Shown: positions 52,465 to 62,406, counted from the first letter of the stretch. The stretch is 64,000 nt of DNA from Halapricum desulfuricans (GCF_017094505.1 NZ_CP064787.1:1612001-1676000), one strand, 5' to 3'. Made by a program: numbers and translations. The notes: generated from the letters alone by a model not told the origin.

Positions 52465-54438
52465 TCAGACGATACTGATCAGGTCAGCGAGTACGCGAAC
52501 GATCGGCAGGAGCTGACTGCCGCCGGTGTTGTACTTACCGAGCGCGCCTCCGTAGGCGGTGACAGCGAATAGCGAGAAGACAACACTCGCGGCAGTCGTC
52601 AGTGCCAATGACACGGCGACGGCACGGTCGAAACGTTCGGAGATCGCTGCTGTGGCGGTACTCGCTGCGAGAACGGCTGCGAGTCCGAGTCCGAGCAGTG
52701 CGTGCAGCTGGAAGGCCTCGCCGAGTGCGAGATCGGACCCGACGACGACTGCAAGCAGTAGCTGCCCACCGAGGAGCACGCTGCCAGCGGTCACCCACCA
52801 AAACGTCGCCGTGTACGTCTCGAAGGCGCGACGAACGGGTGTTACCCACGCGAGCGCGATGACGCCGAGCGCGTACAGCGGCAGGAGATACCGGACGGTG
52901 AGCTGTGCGTGCAGCGGCAGGCGATCGACGTAGACCAGCGTGAACACCACCGCTGTGAGGGTCAGTGCAAGCAGGGTCGCCGGGCCGGGCTGGCGAAGCC
53001 GGTGCACGGAGAGATTGAAGCGTCGATCGAGAACCGCGAGTGGCACACTGACGAGCGCACCGAGTACCGGCGCGGACTCGAGCACTGAGAGATTGATCGC
53101 TTCGTCGCTGGCGGCCGCGCGATTGAACACGTACCCGCTCCGAACGAACGTCTGGACGAGTTGGTCCGTCCGGGTGCGAGCCGTTTCGACACCGCCGACG
53201 AGCAGACTCACGAACGTTCCCGTGGCTGTGGCAATCGCATCGTAGAGTCCCCCGAGGGCCCCAATCAGCCCGAAGAGGGGACCACGACCGCTCGGCTCCG
53301 TGCCGTCGGTCCCCGAACTGTCCGACCCGGAGCCACCGCCGCCGGACGGGTCGTCGGTACCACCGGACGGGGCATCAGTGCCACCGGACGGGTCGACGAT
53401 CGCACTGCCGTCCGGCCCAGTGACGTCGAAGACGCTCAGCAGGCGCGGCGGGACGAACGGGTGGCCGGCGATCAGGAGGTTCGTCACGAAAAAGGGGAAC
53501 AACGAGAGCAGGAACGCTCCGATTACCGCCGGAAGCGCCCGATACCGCGAGGGCGGGGACGTCACCAGATCGGTGAGCACGAGCGCGACAAAGACGACCA
53601 GCGCCTCGGGTGCGTGGATCCACGCCAGCACGCCAGTCGCAGCGTAGGCTCCGCCGTGGACGAGCGCGCGCCGCGGCGTCTCCGGATCGCGACTCCTGGC
53701 GAACGCGAACAGCGCGAGCAGGATCAGCAGCGTCGAGAAGACGTGCCGTTTCGGGATCGGTGACCAGAACCCCACCGGCGTCGCCGCGACGACGAGCACC
53801 CCGGCGAGGACGCCCGCGTGCGGGCTCGCCAGCCAGCCGACCAGCCGGTAGGCCACGACCGCGGTCATCGCGCCGGCCAGGACCCCCGTGAGTTGCATCG
53901 CGAGCAGGGGCACAAGCCGGTCGGGGATCGGCGTTGCGACGGTGACGTTGGCGACGAAGAGGACTAGCGCGAGTGCGCTCGCCCCGATTGCGAACGCCTG
54001 TCGACGCTCGTAGATACGACCGAGGACGAGTCCCAGCGCGAGCACGACCAGCGACCACGCGCCCGCGAGCGCGATCCGGAGGTCCGCAACCAGATCGAGG
54101 CCGCGAAGCAGCCAGTACATGGGAAGCGAGAGCACGAGCTGGCCGTAGTTGCGGCCGTAATGAGTCCCGTCGACGACGCTCATGCCCGGCGTATCCAGCG
54201 ACGGGCCGTACACCACTTCGGTCACTGCGAGCCGGCCCTCGGTCAGCGCGACGAAGGCGTTGGCCGTGGTGTAGGTGTCAGTGATGAAGACCCCGACCCG
54301 GGTCAGCAGCGCGATGTAACACAGCGAGCCGAGAAACAGCGCCAGCCCGCGCCGGTCGCCGAAGACGAGCCGGCCGGCCCGTCGGGGGAGGTCGCTTTCC
54401 GCCACGCGTCGGCGCATCTCCGAGCGCGTCGTCGTCAT
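52465..54438 (-). CDS. Polytopic membrane protein (GT-C-like, haloarchaeal)
   Basis: A 657-residue protein with about 11-12 helices and a large soluble/disordered loop near residues 345-390 that is rich in Ser, Gly and Asp (DPSGGTDAPSGGTDDPSGGG-type repeats). The pattern of helices and a first extracytoplasmic loop with an acidic pair (FITDTYTTANAFVALTEGR) resembles GT-C glycosyltransferases of the PMT kind, but no firm motif is seen. It overlaps the exported-protein gene at 54435 by 4 bp, so the two are one operon. Confidence 0.6.
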   Translation of the reverse strand: MTTTRSEMRRRVAESDLPRRAGRLVFGDRRGLALFLGSLCYIALLTRVGVFITDTYTTANAFVALTEGRLAVTEVVYGPSLDTPGMSVVDGTHYGRNYGQLVLSLPMYWLLRGLDLVADLRIALAGAWSLVVLALGLVLGRIYERRQAFAIGASALALVLFVANVTVATPIPDRLVPLLAMQLTGVLAGAMTAVVAYRLVGWLASPHAGVLAGVLVVAATPVGFWSPIPKRHVFSTLLILLALFAFARSRDPETPRRALVHGGAYAATGVLAWIHAPEALVVFVALVLTDLVTSPPSRYRALPAVIGAFLLSLFPFFVTNLLIAGHPFVPPRLLSVFDVTGPDGSAIVDPSGGTDAPSGGTDDPSGGGGSGSDSSGTDGTEPSGRGPLFGLIGALGGLYDAIATATGTFVSLLVGGVETARTRTDQLVQTFVRSGYVFNRAAASDEAINLSVLESAPVLGALVSVPLAVLDRRFNLSVHRLRQPGPATLLALTLTAVVFTLVYVDRLPLHAQLTVRYLLPLYALGVIALAWVTPVRRAFETYTATFWWVTAGSVLLGGQLLLAVVVGSDLALGEAFQLHALLGLGLAAVLAASTATAAISERFDRAVAVSLALTTAASVVFSLFAVTAYGGALGKYNTGGSQLLPIVRVLADLISIV

Positions 54439-54923
54439 CGCTGCACCTCGACCGTGATCGGTTTTTCGCGCACGACCGTATCGCCGTCGCGCTCCTTGAG
54501 CGTGACCCGGAGCGTCGCCTCGTATTCGGACTGTTCGGGCGGATTATCGAGCGTCAGACGGGAGATCGAAAGGGTCTGACGGGCGCTCACAGAGGGACAG
54601 AGGAAGGCCGTCGTGCCGACCTGTCGTCCCATTGTCGGGATCGACACGCGGTAGGAGACGAGCGGGTGTCCGGAGACGTTCGAGACGGTGACGACAGCGT
54701 CCGGAATCGAGAGGTAGTACGTCTCGGAACCGAACCGTCCGGTCGTGATCGTCGCCTCGTCGGGGAGCGATTCGACGGCGATGTCGGCCGTGCCTCCCGC
54801 TCCGGAGGGTTCACAGCCCGGCTGGTCGGTCAGGTCGACGGCTCCCACGAGGGGTCCAGACACCAGCGTCACGGCCACGATGATCGTGATTACGCCGGAG
54901 ACGACTGCCCGCGTCTGGTCCAT
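54435..54923 (-). CDS. Exported or membrane-anchored haloarchaeal protein
   Basis: A 162-residue protein with an N-terminal signal/anchor helix (VVSGVITIIVAVTLVSGPLV), then a beta-rich domain (FGSETYYLSIPDAVVTVSNV, LVSYRVSIPTMGRQVG, LRVTLKERDGDTVVREKPIT). Probably a small secreted or surface protein. It is translationally coupled to the polytopic membrane protein downstream. A start one codon upstream is equally possible. Confidence 0.65.
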   Translation of the reverse strand: MDQTRAVVSGVITIIVAVTLVSGPLVGAVDLTDQPGCEPSGAGGTADIAVESLPDEATITTGRFGSETYYLSIPDAVVTVSNVSGHPLVSYRVSIPTMGRQVGTTAFLCPSVSARQTLSISRLTLDNPPEQSEYEATLRVTLKERDGDTVVREKPITVEVQR

Positions 54924-54962
54924 CATTTGGTCGGTGAATGATTACATGGTTAAAGGTATCGT

Positions 54963-55220
54963 ATGTGTCTGACTGGGGGCAGTGCGACGATAATCGCGAC
55001 GCCAACACTACCAACGTTACTGCTCTCACTTACCACGACAATTGTGCGGGTGACCGAAGCTGTTCTCGAGCGTGAAGATCTGACGCTGCTGCAGCGACGA
55101 GAGATCACTGAGACGCTCTGGACACGCGCGATTCAGTTCGACATCGAGTTGGCCATCGAGCGCGAAACCCACCCGCATTCGGGGTGGATGCGGAGGAGTC
55201 GCTATTCGGGGATCTCGTAG
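54963..55220 (+). CDS. Small ORF, paralogue of the ORF at 28990-29178
   Basis: An 85-codon frame. Residues ~33-66 (VLEREDLTLLQRREITETL then WTRAIQFDIELAIERE) match the small ORF at 28990-29178. The first ~30 residues and the last ~20 (THPHSGWMRRSRYSGIS) are not conserved; the 3' end overlaps the convergent pilin gene by 19 bp. It may be a small gene or a fragment that has drifted. Confidence 0.35.
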   Translation: MCLTGGSATIIATPTLPTLLLSLTTTIVRVTEAVLEREDLTLLQRREITETLWTRAIQFDIELAIERETHPHSGWMRRSRYSGIS

Positions 55221-55612
55221 GTGCCGATCGTGCTCGAGGAGTCGCCACTGTCCGATGTCCAGACGACAGAGATTTCGCTACCACTGCCGTAGTCGCCGCT
55301 TCCTACTGTCGCGATCAGATCGCCGGATGTGAAGTCGCTACCACCCAGACCGGGACTAACGCTACTGCCATCAACTTTTACGTCGAGATTGTCGCCGTCA
55401 AGCGTATCACCACTCTCATGGTAGATATCGACTTGCGACCCAGTGTCGTCGAATTCGAGCGTTGCTGTCGGTGTCGTGGTGGTCGTGTCGCCCAATCCGA
55501 GTACGAACGACGCGATGACCGCCGCGAGGATCACCGTGATCGCGACCATCAAGATTACGCCGATCACCGGACTGACCGCGTCGTCGTCCGAGATGAGTTC
55601 TTTCAGTTCCAT
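55202..55612 (-). CDS. Archaeal type IV pilin
   Basis: A 136-residue pilin-like protein. The N-terminus MELKELISDDDAVSPVIGV then ILMVAITVILAAVIASFVLG is the archaeal class III pilin signal: a short acidic leader, a prepilin peptidase cut before AVSPVIG and a long hydrophobic helix. The rest is a Thr/Ser/Asp-rich surface domain of about 100 residues. It is alone, with no pilB/pilC genes in the window. Such proteins form adhesion pili in haloarchaea. Confidence 0.88.
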   Translation of the reverse strand: MELKELISDDDAVSPVIGVILMVAITVILAAVIASFVLGLGDTTTTTPTATLEFDDTGSQVDIYHESGDTLDGDNLDVKVDGSSVSPGLGGSDFTSGDLIATVGSGDYGSGSEISVVWTSDSGDSSSTIGTYEIPE

Positions 55613-56037
55613 TGTTGATCACTTGTTGGCACGCCAGCGCGAGCACGTACACGACTGCGACCGACGCATCCGAATCCGTGACCGCGTGCCCGGCTCGCGT
55701 GTCTGCTTCTTTCTGTCGAGAAGGGACTACATAAAGCTTTACTATCGTTCTGTCTATACCGCTCCCGTCGTGCGTTTTCTCGGCGTGAGAACGCCTCGTT
55801 CCCCGTTTTCAGTCCGGAAAAACAAGCCACTGGGTGGCTTACCTCGGCCTCTTATTTGATACGTGAAACCGTACCACGAAAAAGGACGCTATCAAATCTG
55901 AGTACAGCCTGCCAGAGTCGATAGTTCAGGACGACGATTTCGGAGGAACTCGACTCCCGGAAGCGCGCTGTCAGGTGATTGGACGGCCCGCGACCCAAAC
56001 CACAACCACTACTACCGGGGGCAGACCAGAGTGGCGT
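55613..56037. other. Intergenic region upstream of the pilin and gnd genes
   Basis: No supported gene in 425 bp. A CTTTATG at about 55728-55735 on the minus strand may be a distant promoter for the pilin gene (it would give a ~90-nt leader). No repeats of note. Confidence 0.45.
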
Positions 56038-56943
56038 ATGGAGATTGGAGTCATCGGACTCGGTCGGATGGGACGTATCGTCGCGGATCGACTGCTCGCG
56101 GACGGCCACAGCGTGGTCGCCTACGACGTCGACCCCGAGACCGTCGCCGCGGCCGCCGAGGACGGCGTCACGCCCGCGGAATCGATCCCGGATCTGGCCG
56201 AGCAGCTGTCCCCGCCCAAGCGGATCTGGCTGAACGTGCCCGCCGGCGACCCCGTCGACGCCGCACTGGAAGAACTCGAACCGCACGTCGACAGCGACGA
56301 CATCGTCGTCGACGGCGGCAATTCCAACTTCGAGAACTCGATCCGCCGCGCCGAGGCGACCGACGCCACGTTCCTCGATTGCGGGACCAGCGGCGGCCCG
56401 GCCGGCGCGGAACTGGGCTTCTCGATGATGATCGGCGGTCCCGAGTGGGCCTACGAGGAACTGACGCCGGCGTTCGACGCCGTCGCGACCGGGCCGGAGG
56501 GCCACGACCGGATGGGTCCCTCCGGGTCGGGCCACTACGTGAAGATGATCCACAACGGCGTCGAGTACGCGCTGATGCAGGCCTACGGCGAGGGCTTCGA
56601 GCTGCTGGCCAACGGCCGCTACGACCTGGATCTGGAAGCGGTCGCCCACACCTGGAACAACGGTGCGGTCATTCGGTCGTGGCTGCTCGAACTCGCCGAG
56701 GAGGCGTTCCGCGAGGAGGGCAACGACCTCGGGGACGTCGCCGATTACGTCGCCGGCGGCTCGACCGGCACCTGGACGGTCCAGGAAGCGCTCGAACAGG
56801 AGGTGCCGGTGCCGCTGATCTATCAGGCCCTTTCCGAGCGGTTCAACTCCCGGGCGACCGGCGACGGCGAGGGGCGGTTCTCCCGTCGGCTGGCCAACCG
56901 GCTCCGGTACGGGTTCGGCCGCCACGAGATCGCACGGAAGTAA
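56038..56943 (+). CDS. gnd: 6-phosphogluconate dehydrogenase (decarboxylating, short archaeal/bacterial type)
   Basis: A 301-residue NAD(P)-dependent enzyme of the short form (YqeC/GndA type). The nucleotide fold begins MEIGVIGLGRMGRIVADRLL; catalytic and substrate residues include DGGNSNFENS near 84, DCGTSGGPAGAELGFSMMIG near 113 and GSGHYVKMIHNGVEYALMQ near 164 (conserved K and N). It carries out the oxidative pentose-phosphate step known in haloarchaea. ATG at 56038 is at the family start; the upstream open frame is not homologous. Confidence 0.92.
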   Translation: MEIGVIGLGRMGRIVADRLLADGHSVVAYDVDPETVAAAAEDGVTPAESIPDLAEQLSPPKRIWLNVPAGDPVDAALEELEPHVDSDDIVVDGGNSNFENSIRRAEATDATFLDCGTSGGPAGAELGFSMMIGGPEWAYEELTPAFDAVATGPEGHDRMGPSGSGHYVKMIHNGVEYALMQAYGEGFELLANGRYDLDLEAVAHTWNNGAVIRSWLLELAEEAFREEGNDLGDVADYVAGGSTGTWTVQEALEQEVPVPLIYQALSERFNSRATGDGEGRFSRRLANRLRYGFGRHEIARK

Positions 56944-56965
56944 CGCAGCGACCGGACGATCGGGG

Positions 56966-57622
56966 GTGATTCCAGTGACGTCATCGAGCGATACTGACCG
57001 ATACCGGAACGCCGAGCCCGTCGCGACGCAGTATCTCCGACGCGAGCGTCCGCTTTCGACACTCCTCGTCGTGCTCGCAGTGTCCGTGTTTCTCGGTGCG
57101 TACCTGACCACGTCGCTGGTGCCCGCGATGGGCGTCGCTGTGGCGGAGGTCGTCGCCCTTCGAATGCCAGTGCTCCGGACACACGGGACGGCCCGGCTCA
57201 GCACCGACGACGATCCGGACGCGGTTCACGCCGCGTTCGCGGGGCCGCGGCCGCCGGTACTGGCCCTGCAGTGGGGGATTGCGGACGAGGTGACCGCGGA
57301 GGGCGACACGGCGACCTACACGATATCGTATTTGTTCGGGCTGGGATCGACCGAATTGGTTGTCCGAACCCGGACAGAGACGACGACGGACGGCGGGGAG
57401 CGAGTCGAACTCGAGGTGACCGAGAACGGCCGCCCGTGGGGGAGCTACACGGCGACGATCAGACGCGACAGCGACCGGACGATCGTCGACGTCGAATACG
57501 GGTCTGATCGGCACATCGGCCTTCGGCGTCTCCCGCAGACGCTCGTCGCTCGAAGATACCGGGACGCGATACTCGAAGCACAGGACTACACCGTCCTCGA
57601 ACGGTATTCGCACATCGTGTAG
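56966..57622 (+). CDS. Haloarchaeal membrane protein of unknown function
   Basis: A 218-residue protein. Two N-terminal helices (STLLVVLAVSVFLGAYLTTS and VPAMGVAVAEVVALRM) are followed by a soluble domain with LSTDDDPDAVHAAFAGPRPP, YLFGLGSTELVVRTRTETTT and beta-strands (ELEVTENGRPWGSYTATIRR). The domain looks like a START/SRPBCC-type or polyketide-cyclase-like shell, but this is inference. It follows gnd by 22 bp. Confidence 0.6.
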   Translation: MIPVTSSSDTDRYRNAEPVATQYLRRERPLSTLLVVLAVSVFLGAYLTTSLVPAMGVAVAEVVALRMPVLRTHGTARLSTDDDPDAVHAAFAGPRPPVLALQWGIADEVTAEGDTATYTISYLFGLGSTELVVRTRTETTTDGGERVELEVTENGRPWGSYTATIRRDSDRTIVDVEYGSDRHIGLRRLPQTLVARRYRDAILEAQDYTVLERYSHIV

Positions 57623-57746
57623 CCTTCCAGCTGTTGGGCGCTGTCACCGTCCGTCGGGCGTTCGGTCACCGTGACGCAGTCGGGGGATCGCCGGCTGATT
57701 TGCCGGTGCACCAACCCCTATAAGACGCTGTTTCATATCCGGCCAC

Positions 57747-58319
57747 ATGGTTCAGACAGCGGGTCTCCTGCTCGGCCTCGGGCTGACCCTCGTGGCGGTC
57801 GTGTTGCATTTCGCGCGCGGGACCGGCTGGCAGGCCGGCGACGACATCTCCCGAGACGTGCTCGAACGCCGGGCGGCTTCGGTACCGGAGACGGACTTCC
57901 CCGAGCCCTACAATCGCGGTATCGGCGGCGGTGCGCCGGCCGGAGCGATCGCCCCCGGCGAGTCCGAAGGCGAGATCGCGGACAGCGAAAGTGACGAGGC
58001 CGGGTTCGACCCGGACGCGATCGAGGAGGTCGAGTACTACGAGATCGAGTTCACGAAGGAGGGCGAGACGATCGAGGTGGCGAACAACGAGACCATCCTC
58101 GAGGCCGGTGAGGACGAGGACTGGGACCTGCCCTACTCCTGTCGGCAGGGGCAGTGTCTCTCGTGTGCCGCCCACATCGACGACGGGTCGGCCGAGGAGT
58201 TCGTCCGCCACAGCAACAACGATACCCTCTCCGAGGAAGAGATGGACAACGGCTACTGTCTGACGTGCGTGGCCTATCCGACCGCCGATTTCACGATCGA
58301 AACCGGCGAACAGCCCTGA
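57747..58319 (+). CDS. Membrane-anchored 2Fe-2S ferredoxin
   Basis: A 190-residue protein with one N-terminal helix (TAGLLLGLGLTLVAVVLHF) and an acidic linker. The C-terminal plant-type [2Fe-2S] domain has C132-x4-C137-x2-C140 in YSCRQGQCLSCAAH and C171 in NGYCLTCVAYP. A tethered ferredoxin would deliver electrons near the membrane; haloarchaeal ferredoxins are plant-type and serve 2-oxoacid oxidoreductases. The anchored form is less common. Confidence 0.9.
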   Translation: MVQTAGLLLGLGLTLVAVVLHFARGTGWQAGDDISRDVLERRAASVPETDFPEPYNRGIGGGAPAGAIAPGESEGEIADSESDEAGFDPDAIEEVEYYEIEFTKEGETIEVANNETILEAGEDEDWDLPYSCRQGQCLSCAAHIDDGSAEEFVRHSNNDTLSEEEMDNGYCLTCVAYPTADFTIETGEQP

Positions 58320-58443
58320 CCGGCCGGTCTCGGGGCGTCTCGGTTTCCCGGCACGCCTGCACTCCCTGTAGCGGTCAACTCGGAACAGATCGACGGCGGC
58401 CGTCATCAGCAGGCACTTACCGACGCCAGCCGGAACGGAACGT

Positions 58444-59511
58444 ATGCGAATCGCAGAGCGCCAGCCCGTCGAGGGCGGGGGCGAGCGGATCACCGTCGTC
58501 CCCGAAAGTCTCGACGACCTGTGGCACCTCTCGCACATCATCGATCCGGGCGATCAGGTCGCCGGGGACACCACCCGGCGGATCCAGCGCAACGACGAGG
58601 AACTCCGAGACACCGGCGGCGAGCGCGAGCACCTCTGGGTCAAACTGGACGTCGAGGACGTCGAGTTCGCCAAGTTCGCTAACCGACTGCGCGTCTCCGG
58701 AGTCATCGCCGACTGCTCGCGAGAGGACCAGCTCGGACTCCATCACACGATCAACGTCGAAGAGCACACCGAACTCGACGTCGAGAAGGTCTGGAACACC
58801 GATCAGCTCGATCGCCTCGAAGCAGCCACAGAGGCCGCGGACAACCCCGACGTCGCGGTCGCCACCGTCGAGGAGGGACAGGCGTACGTCCACACGATCG
58901 CTCAGTACGGGACCGAAGAGCGCGCGAGCATCGCCGGCCCGACCGGGAAAGGCGAGTACGCCCGGTCGCGCTCGGAGCTGTTCGAAGAACTGACCGCTGT
59001 CCTGAGCCGTCTCGACGTCGACGCGATCGTCCTCGCGGGCCCGGGGTTCACCAAGCAGGACGCGCTGGACTACATCGAGGAGCACGCTCCCGAACTGGCC
59101 GAATCGATCACGACCGTCGATACCAGCGCAGTCGGCGACAGGGGTGTCCACGAAGTCCTCAAACGCGGTGCGATAGAAGACATCCAACAGGAGACCCGGA
59201 TCGCGGCGGAGGCCGAACTCATCGACGAACTGACCGAGCGGATCGCGACCGACGAGCCGGTCGCCTACGGGCCGGACGAGGTGGCCGAGGCGGCCGATTA
59301 CGGCGCGATCGAACACCTGCTCGTGCTCGACGAACACCTTCGCACCGAGCGGTCCGGCGGAGAGCAGTGGGATCTGGACGTCGATCGAGTCATCGAGACG
59401 ACCGAGCAGAAAGGCGGCGACGTAACGGTTTTTTCGGGCGAGTTCGACCCGGGCCGGCAACTCTCGAACCTCGGCGGCATCGCCGCGCTGCTCCGGTATC
59501 GGATCTCCTGA
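58444..59511 (+). CDS. pelA: mRNA surveillance protein pelota (Dom34)
   Basis: A 355-residue archaeal pelota that rescues stalled ribosomes with the aEF1A/Hbs1-like GTPase. The N-terminal Sm-like domain starts [20 protein letters not shown] (loop contacting the A site), the central domain has [20 protein letters not shown], and the C-terminal eRF1 domain 3-like fold has [12 protein letters not shown] and [20 protein letters not shown] followed by [12 protein letters not shown]. No GGQ motif is present, as expected for pelota. Confidence 0.95.
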   Translation: MRIAERQPVEGGGERITVVPESLDDLWHLSHIIDPGDQVAGDTTRRIQRNDEELRDTGGEREHLWVKLDVEDVEFAKFANRLRVSGVIADCSREDQLGLHHTINVEEHTELDVEKVWNTDQLDRLEAATEAADNPDVAVATVEEGQAYVHTIAQYGTEERASIAGPTGKGEYARSRSELFEELTAVLSRLDVDAIVLAGPGFTKQDALDYIEEHAPELAESITTVDTSAVGDRGVHEVLKRGAIEDIQQETRIAAEAELIDELTERIATDEPVAYGPDEVAEAADYGAIEHLLVLDEHLRTERSGGEQWDLDVDRVIETTEQKGGDVTVFSGEFDPGRQLSNLGGIAALLRYRIS

Positions 59512-59550
59512 CATCACCGGTAGGCGTTTTCCTCGCTACCGGAAATCGAC

Positions 59551-60768
59551 GTGACCGAAACGATTTTGTCGTCATACGTCGATATCGGAACAATTGGATC
59601 GATCCCCGGACAGATGTCATTCGAAGAACAGCCGGAATTCGCCCGGCAGGTTGCCGATCTAAACAACTACGGGCAAGCGCTCAACAGTTGTGAAACGGTC
59701 GAAGAGGTCGTCTCGCTGACGATAGAGGCAGTCTCGCTGCTGTTTGACTTCGAATCGACGACGTTCGTCGAACTCCGGGAGGGCGAACCCGAGGTCAGAG
59801 AGAGCACACATCCGGGACACAGCCCCGGGGACGCTCCCGGGGCGATCGCACGGACCGCCGTCGAGTCCGGCAAGACGACGATCGAGACCGGTCAGGCGGC
59901 CCGCGTCCATGAGGACTCGGCCGTCAAAGCGGCGCTGGCCGTGCCGGCCACGATCGTCGATGACGTGGTGGTCGTGCTCGTCGTCAGGACATCCACGGAC
60001 GAAAACGTCGGCGACCGCCACACCACGCCGCTGGAGATGCTCGCGTCGCACGCCGCGACTGCGATCAGCAACATCCGGTCACGCCAGCAGCTCGAGCGGG
60101 CGCGGACCGACCTCGCCAAGCGCAAGGAGCTGATCGAACTGTACGACCGGCTGTTGCGTCACGACCTCGGCAACGACCTGCAAGTCATCTCCGGGTTCGC
60201 CGACATCCTCGCCGAACAACTCGACGGGGAGCACGAGCGCTACGCGGAGAAGATCCACCGTGCGGCCCGGAGTTCGAACGACCTCATCCAGCGCGTCGGG
60301 GACCTCGTTTCCACGCTCGAAGCCGAAGCGGAACCCCAACCTCGCGACCTCGATGCCGTGCTCGAAGCCGTCGTCGAAACTGTCCGCTTACAGTACGAAT
60401 CGCTGACCGTCGAGTTCGACCCGACGGCGTTCGAATATCGCGTCTACGGTGGCGACCTGCTGGATTCGGTCTTCCAGAACGTGCTGTCGAACGCGGCCGT
60501 CCACAACGAGGGCGAAGTCACGGTTTCGATGTCTGTCGAAGCGACGCCGTCGGATGTGACCGTCGTGATGGCCGACGACGGCAGTGGCATCCCCGGGCAA
60601 GTCCGAGAGGACCTGTTCGAGATGGGCGAGAAGGGGCCTGACAGCACCGGGACGGGGCTCGGTCTCGGGTTCGTTCGCGCGCTGACCGAGTCGTACGGCG
60701 GATCGGTCGGCGTGGCCGACAGCGAAAGCGGCGGTGCGAAGTTCAGGATCTCCTTGCAACGCGTCTAG
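59551..60768 (+). CDS. GAF-domain sensor histidine kinase
   Basis: A 405-residue soluble kinase. A GAF domain (about 40-175) senses a signal, a coiled region follows (RQQLERARTDLAKRKELIEL), then the dimerisation/phosphoacceptor box RLLRHDLGNDLQVISGFADI (His near residue 204), and the ATPase with VFQNVLSNAAVHN (N box), ADDGSGIPGQVR (G1) and STGTGLGLGFVRALTE (G2). GTG start at 59551 or ATG at 59614 are both plausible. No response regulator lies adjacent; convergent with the MBL gene (4-bp overlap). Confidence 0.9.
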   Translation: MTETILSSYVDIGTIGSIPGQMSFEEQPEFARQVADLNNYGQALNSCETVEEVVSLTIEAVSLLFDFESTTFVELREGEPEVRESTHPGHSPGDAPGAIARTAVESGKTTIETGQAARVHEDSAVKAALAVPATIVDDVVVVLVVRTSTDENVGDRHTTPLEMLASHAATAISNIRSRQQLERARTDLAKRKELIELYDRLLRHDLGNDLQVISGFADILAEQLDGEHERYAEKIHRAARSSNDLIQRVGDLVSTLEAEAEPQPRDLDAVLEAVVETVRLQYESLTVEFDPTAFEYRVYGGDLLDSVFQNVLSNAAVHNEGEVTVSMSVEATPSDVTVVMADDGSGIPGQVREDLFEMGEKGPDSTGTGLGLGFVRALTESYGGSVGVADSESGGAKFRISLQRV

Positions 60769-61520
60769 CCGAGACCGACTGTCGTCCCGTCGGCGGCGAA
60801 CCGGACCTCGCCGTCGTAGTACTCGCTGACCGTCTCGAGCATCGCCTCGTGGTTGCCGTCCGTATGCGGGTAGAGATGCGTCAGGTAGACGCGTCCGAAC
60901 TCGGCCCCGGCGTCTCGCAGTGCGCGCCCAAGCTGTGTCGGCGTCGCGTGGGTGTCCGTCTCGACGCTGTCGGGAAACGAGCAGTCGTGAACGAGCACGT
61001 CGGCCCCGTCCGCGAACGCGAGCAGGTCGCGCGAGGCCGCGCTGTCGCCGCTGAAGACGAACGCGGCGTCACTTTCGGGGTGGGTGAGTCGGTACGCGAA
61101 ACACTGCATCGAGTGACGCGTCTCGAACGTGCGACCGTCGAACCCGGCGAGCGAGAACGGCTCGCCCGTCAGATCGCGGACCGCAAGCTCGATTCGCCCG
61201 TCGAGATACTCGTGGACGTCGAGCAGTCCGTCCACGAGCGCCGACGTACCGGGCGGGCCGGCGACCGCGAGCGAGTCCTCGCCGGCGAGCCAGCGGGCCT
61301 TCAGCAGGGCCAGCAGGTCGGAGACGTGATCGAGGTGGTGGTGAGTCAACAGCACCGTATCGACGCCCTCGTACCCCGCTTCGGTCCGCTGGAGCGCGTG
61401 CAGGACGCCGCTACCGCAGTCGACCAACAGCCGATCCGAGCCAGCCTCAAGCAGCAGTCCCGTCTGAAATCGGTCGCCGGTCGGCATCGCGCTTCCCGTC
61501 CCGAGAAACGTCACGTCCAT
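60765..61520 (-). CDS. Metallo-beta-lactamase fold hydrolase (RNase Z-like)
   Basis: A 251-residue MBL-fold protein. The zinc motif THHHLDHVSDLLALL (about 60) and later FSGDSAASRDLL, LVHDCSFPDSVE and YLTHLYPHTDGNHEAMLE supply the remaining ligands. The N-terminus MDVTFLGTGSAMPTGDR resembles RNase Z and arylsulfatase-like hydrolases. Function otherwise unknown. The ATG at 61520 is the natural family start; a longer upstream frame is not conserved-looking. Confidence 0.85.
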   Translation of the reverse strand: MDVTFLGTGSAMPTGDRFQTGLLLEAGSDRLLVDCGSGVLHALQRTEAGYEGVDTVLLTHHHLDHVSDLLALLKARWLAGEDSLAVAGPPGTSALVDGLLDVHEYLDGRIELAVRDLTGEPFSLAGFDGRTFETRHSMQCFAYRLTHPESDAAFVFSGDSAASRDLLAFADGADVLVHDCSFPDSVETDTHATPTQLGRALRDAGAEFGRVYLTHLYPHTDGNHEAMLETVSEYYDGEVRFAADGTTVGLG

Positions 61521-61685
61521 AGCCAGTCTGTCGTGCCGGCAGCGAAAAGACGTGACGGTCGCCTCGTCCTGACGAACGACCGCGTGACGGCCGCCGCCCT
61601 GCACTGCTTTTCTTGTGATGTGTTACCGAATGACTCCTCAAAGCTTAACAGGTCGCCAGCCGATGATATAGACGGTGATACACCG

Positions 61686-62297
61686 ATGAGCGAACATTCA
61701 GAGCCCGACCTGCCCCCGCTTCCGTACGACTACGACGCGCTGGAGCCGCATATCTCCGAGCAGGTGCTGACCTGGCACCACGACACCCACCATCAGGGAT
61801 ACGTCAACGGTCTCGAAAGCGCCGAGGAGACGCTCGCACAGAACCGCGAAGCCGGCGAGTTCGGCACGTCGGCGGGCGCGATTCGCAGCGTCACCCACAA
61901 CGGCAGCGGCCACTACCTGCACACCATGTTCTGGGAGAACATGGACGCCAACGGTGGCGGCGAGCCCGACGGCGAGCTGCTCGAGCGCATCGAGGAGGAC
62001 TTCGGCTCCTACGAAGGCTGGAAAGGCGAGTTCGAAGCCGCCGCGGGCGCGGCAAGCGGCTGGGCGCTGCTGGTGTACGACCCCGTCGCCAAGCAGCTTC
62101 GTAACCTCGTCGTCGACAAGCACGACCAAGGCGCGCTGTGGGGTTCCCACCCGATCCTGGCGCTTGACGTCTGGGAGCACTCGTACTACTACGATTACGG
62201 CCCGGACCGCGGCAGCTTCATCGACGCCTTCTTCGAGGTCGTCGACTGGGACAACGTCGCCGAACAGTACGAGAAAGTCGTCAGCCGAATCGAGTAA
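61686..62297 (+). CDS. sod: Fe/Mn superoxide dismutase
   Basis: A 203-residue superoxide dismutase. Metal ligands can be read from the conserved motifs: VLTWHHDTHHQGYVNG (H ~34), NNGSGHYLHTMFWENM-type segment (H ~89), LALDVWEHSYYYDYG (D ~166, H ~170). It has a DUF-free acidic surface and no signal. The ATG at 61686 starts the typical protein; an open frame upstream is only a shadow. It is followed by the tRNA-Ala gene. Confidence 0.95.
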   Translation: MSEHSEPDLPPLPYDYDALEPHISEQVLTWHHDTHHQGYVNGLESAEETLAQNREAGEFGTSAGAIRSVTHNGSGHYLHTMFWENMDANGGGEPDGELLERIEEDFGSYEGWKGEFEAAAGAASGWALLVYDPVAKQLRNLVVDKHDQGALWGSHPILALDVWEHSYYYDYGPDRGSFIDAFFEVVDWDNVAEQYEKVVSRIE

Positions 62298-62406
62298 GTC
62301 GGCCCAACTTCCTTCGTTTTTCGCCCGTCCCAGTGACAACGCTGACCTGCAGCTCGTTGCGCGCATCATCTGTCATCTTTGGGCGTCGGCGAGCCGGTTC
62401 GATGGG

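Noticed and set aside
53161-53763. A plus-strand open frame opposite the GT-C-like membrane protein
   Set aside because: Arg/Glu-rich composition and no motif; the membrane protein on the minus strand explains the region.
55721-55850. Possible insertion-sequence end upstream of the pilin
   Set aside because: No inverted repeat, transposase fragment or target duplication could be found.
60849-61685. Long upstream extension of the Sod frame
   Set aside because: The Sod domain begins at 61686; the upstream part is the antisense of the MBL-fold gene.
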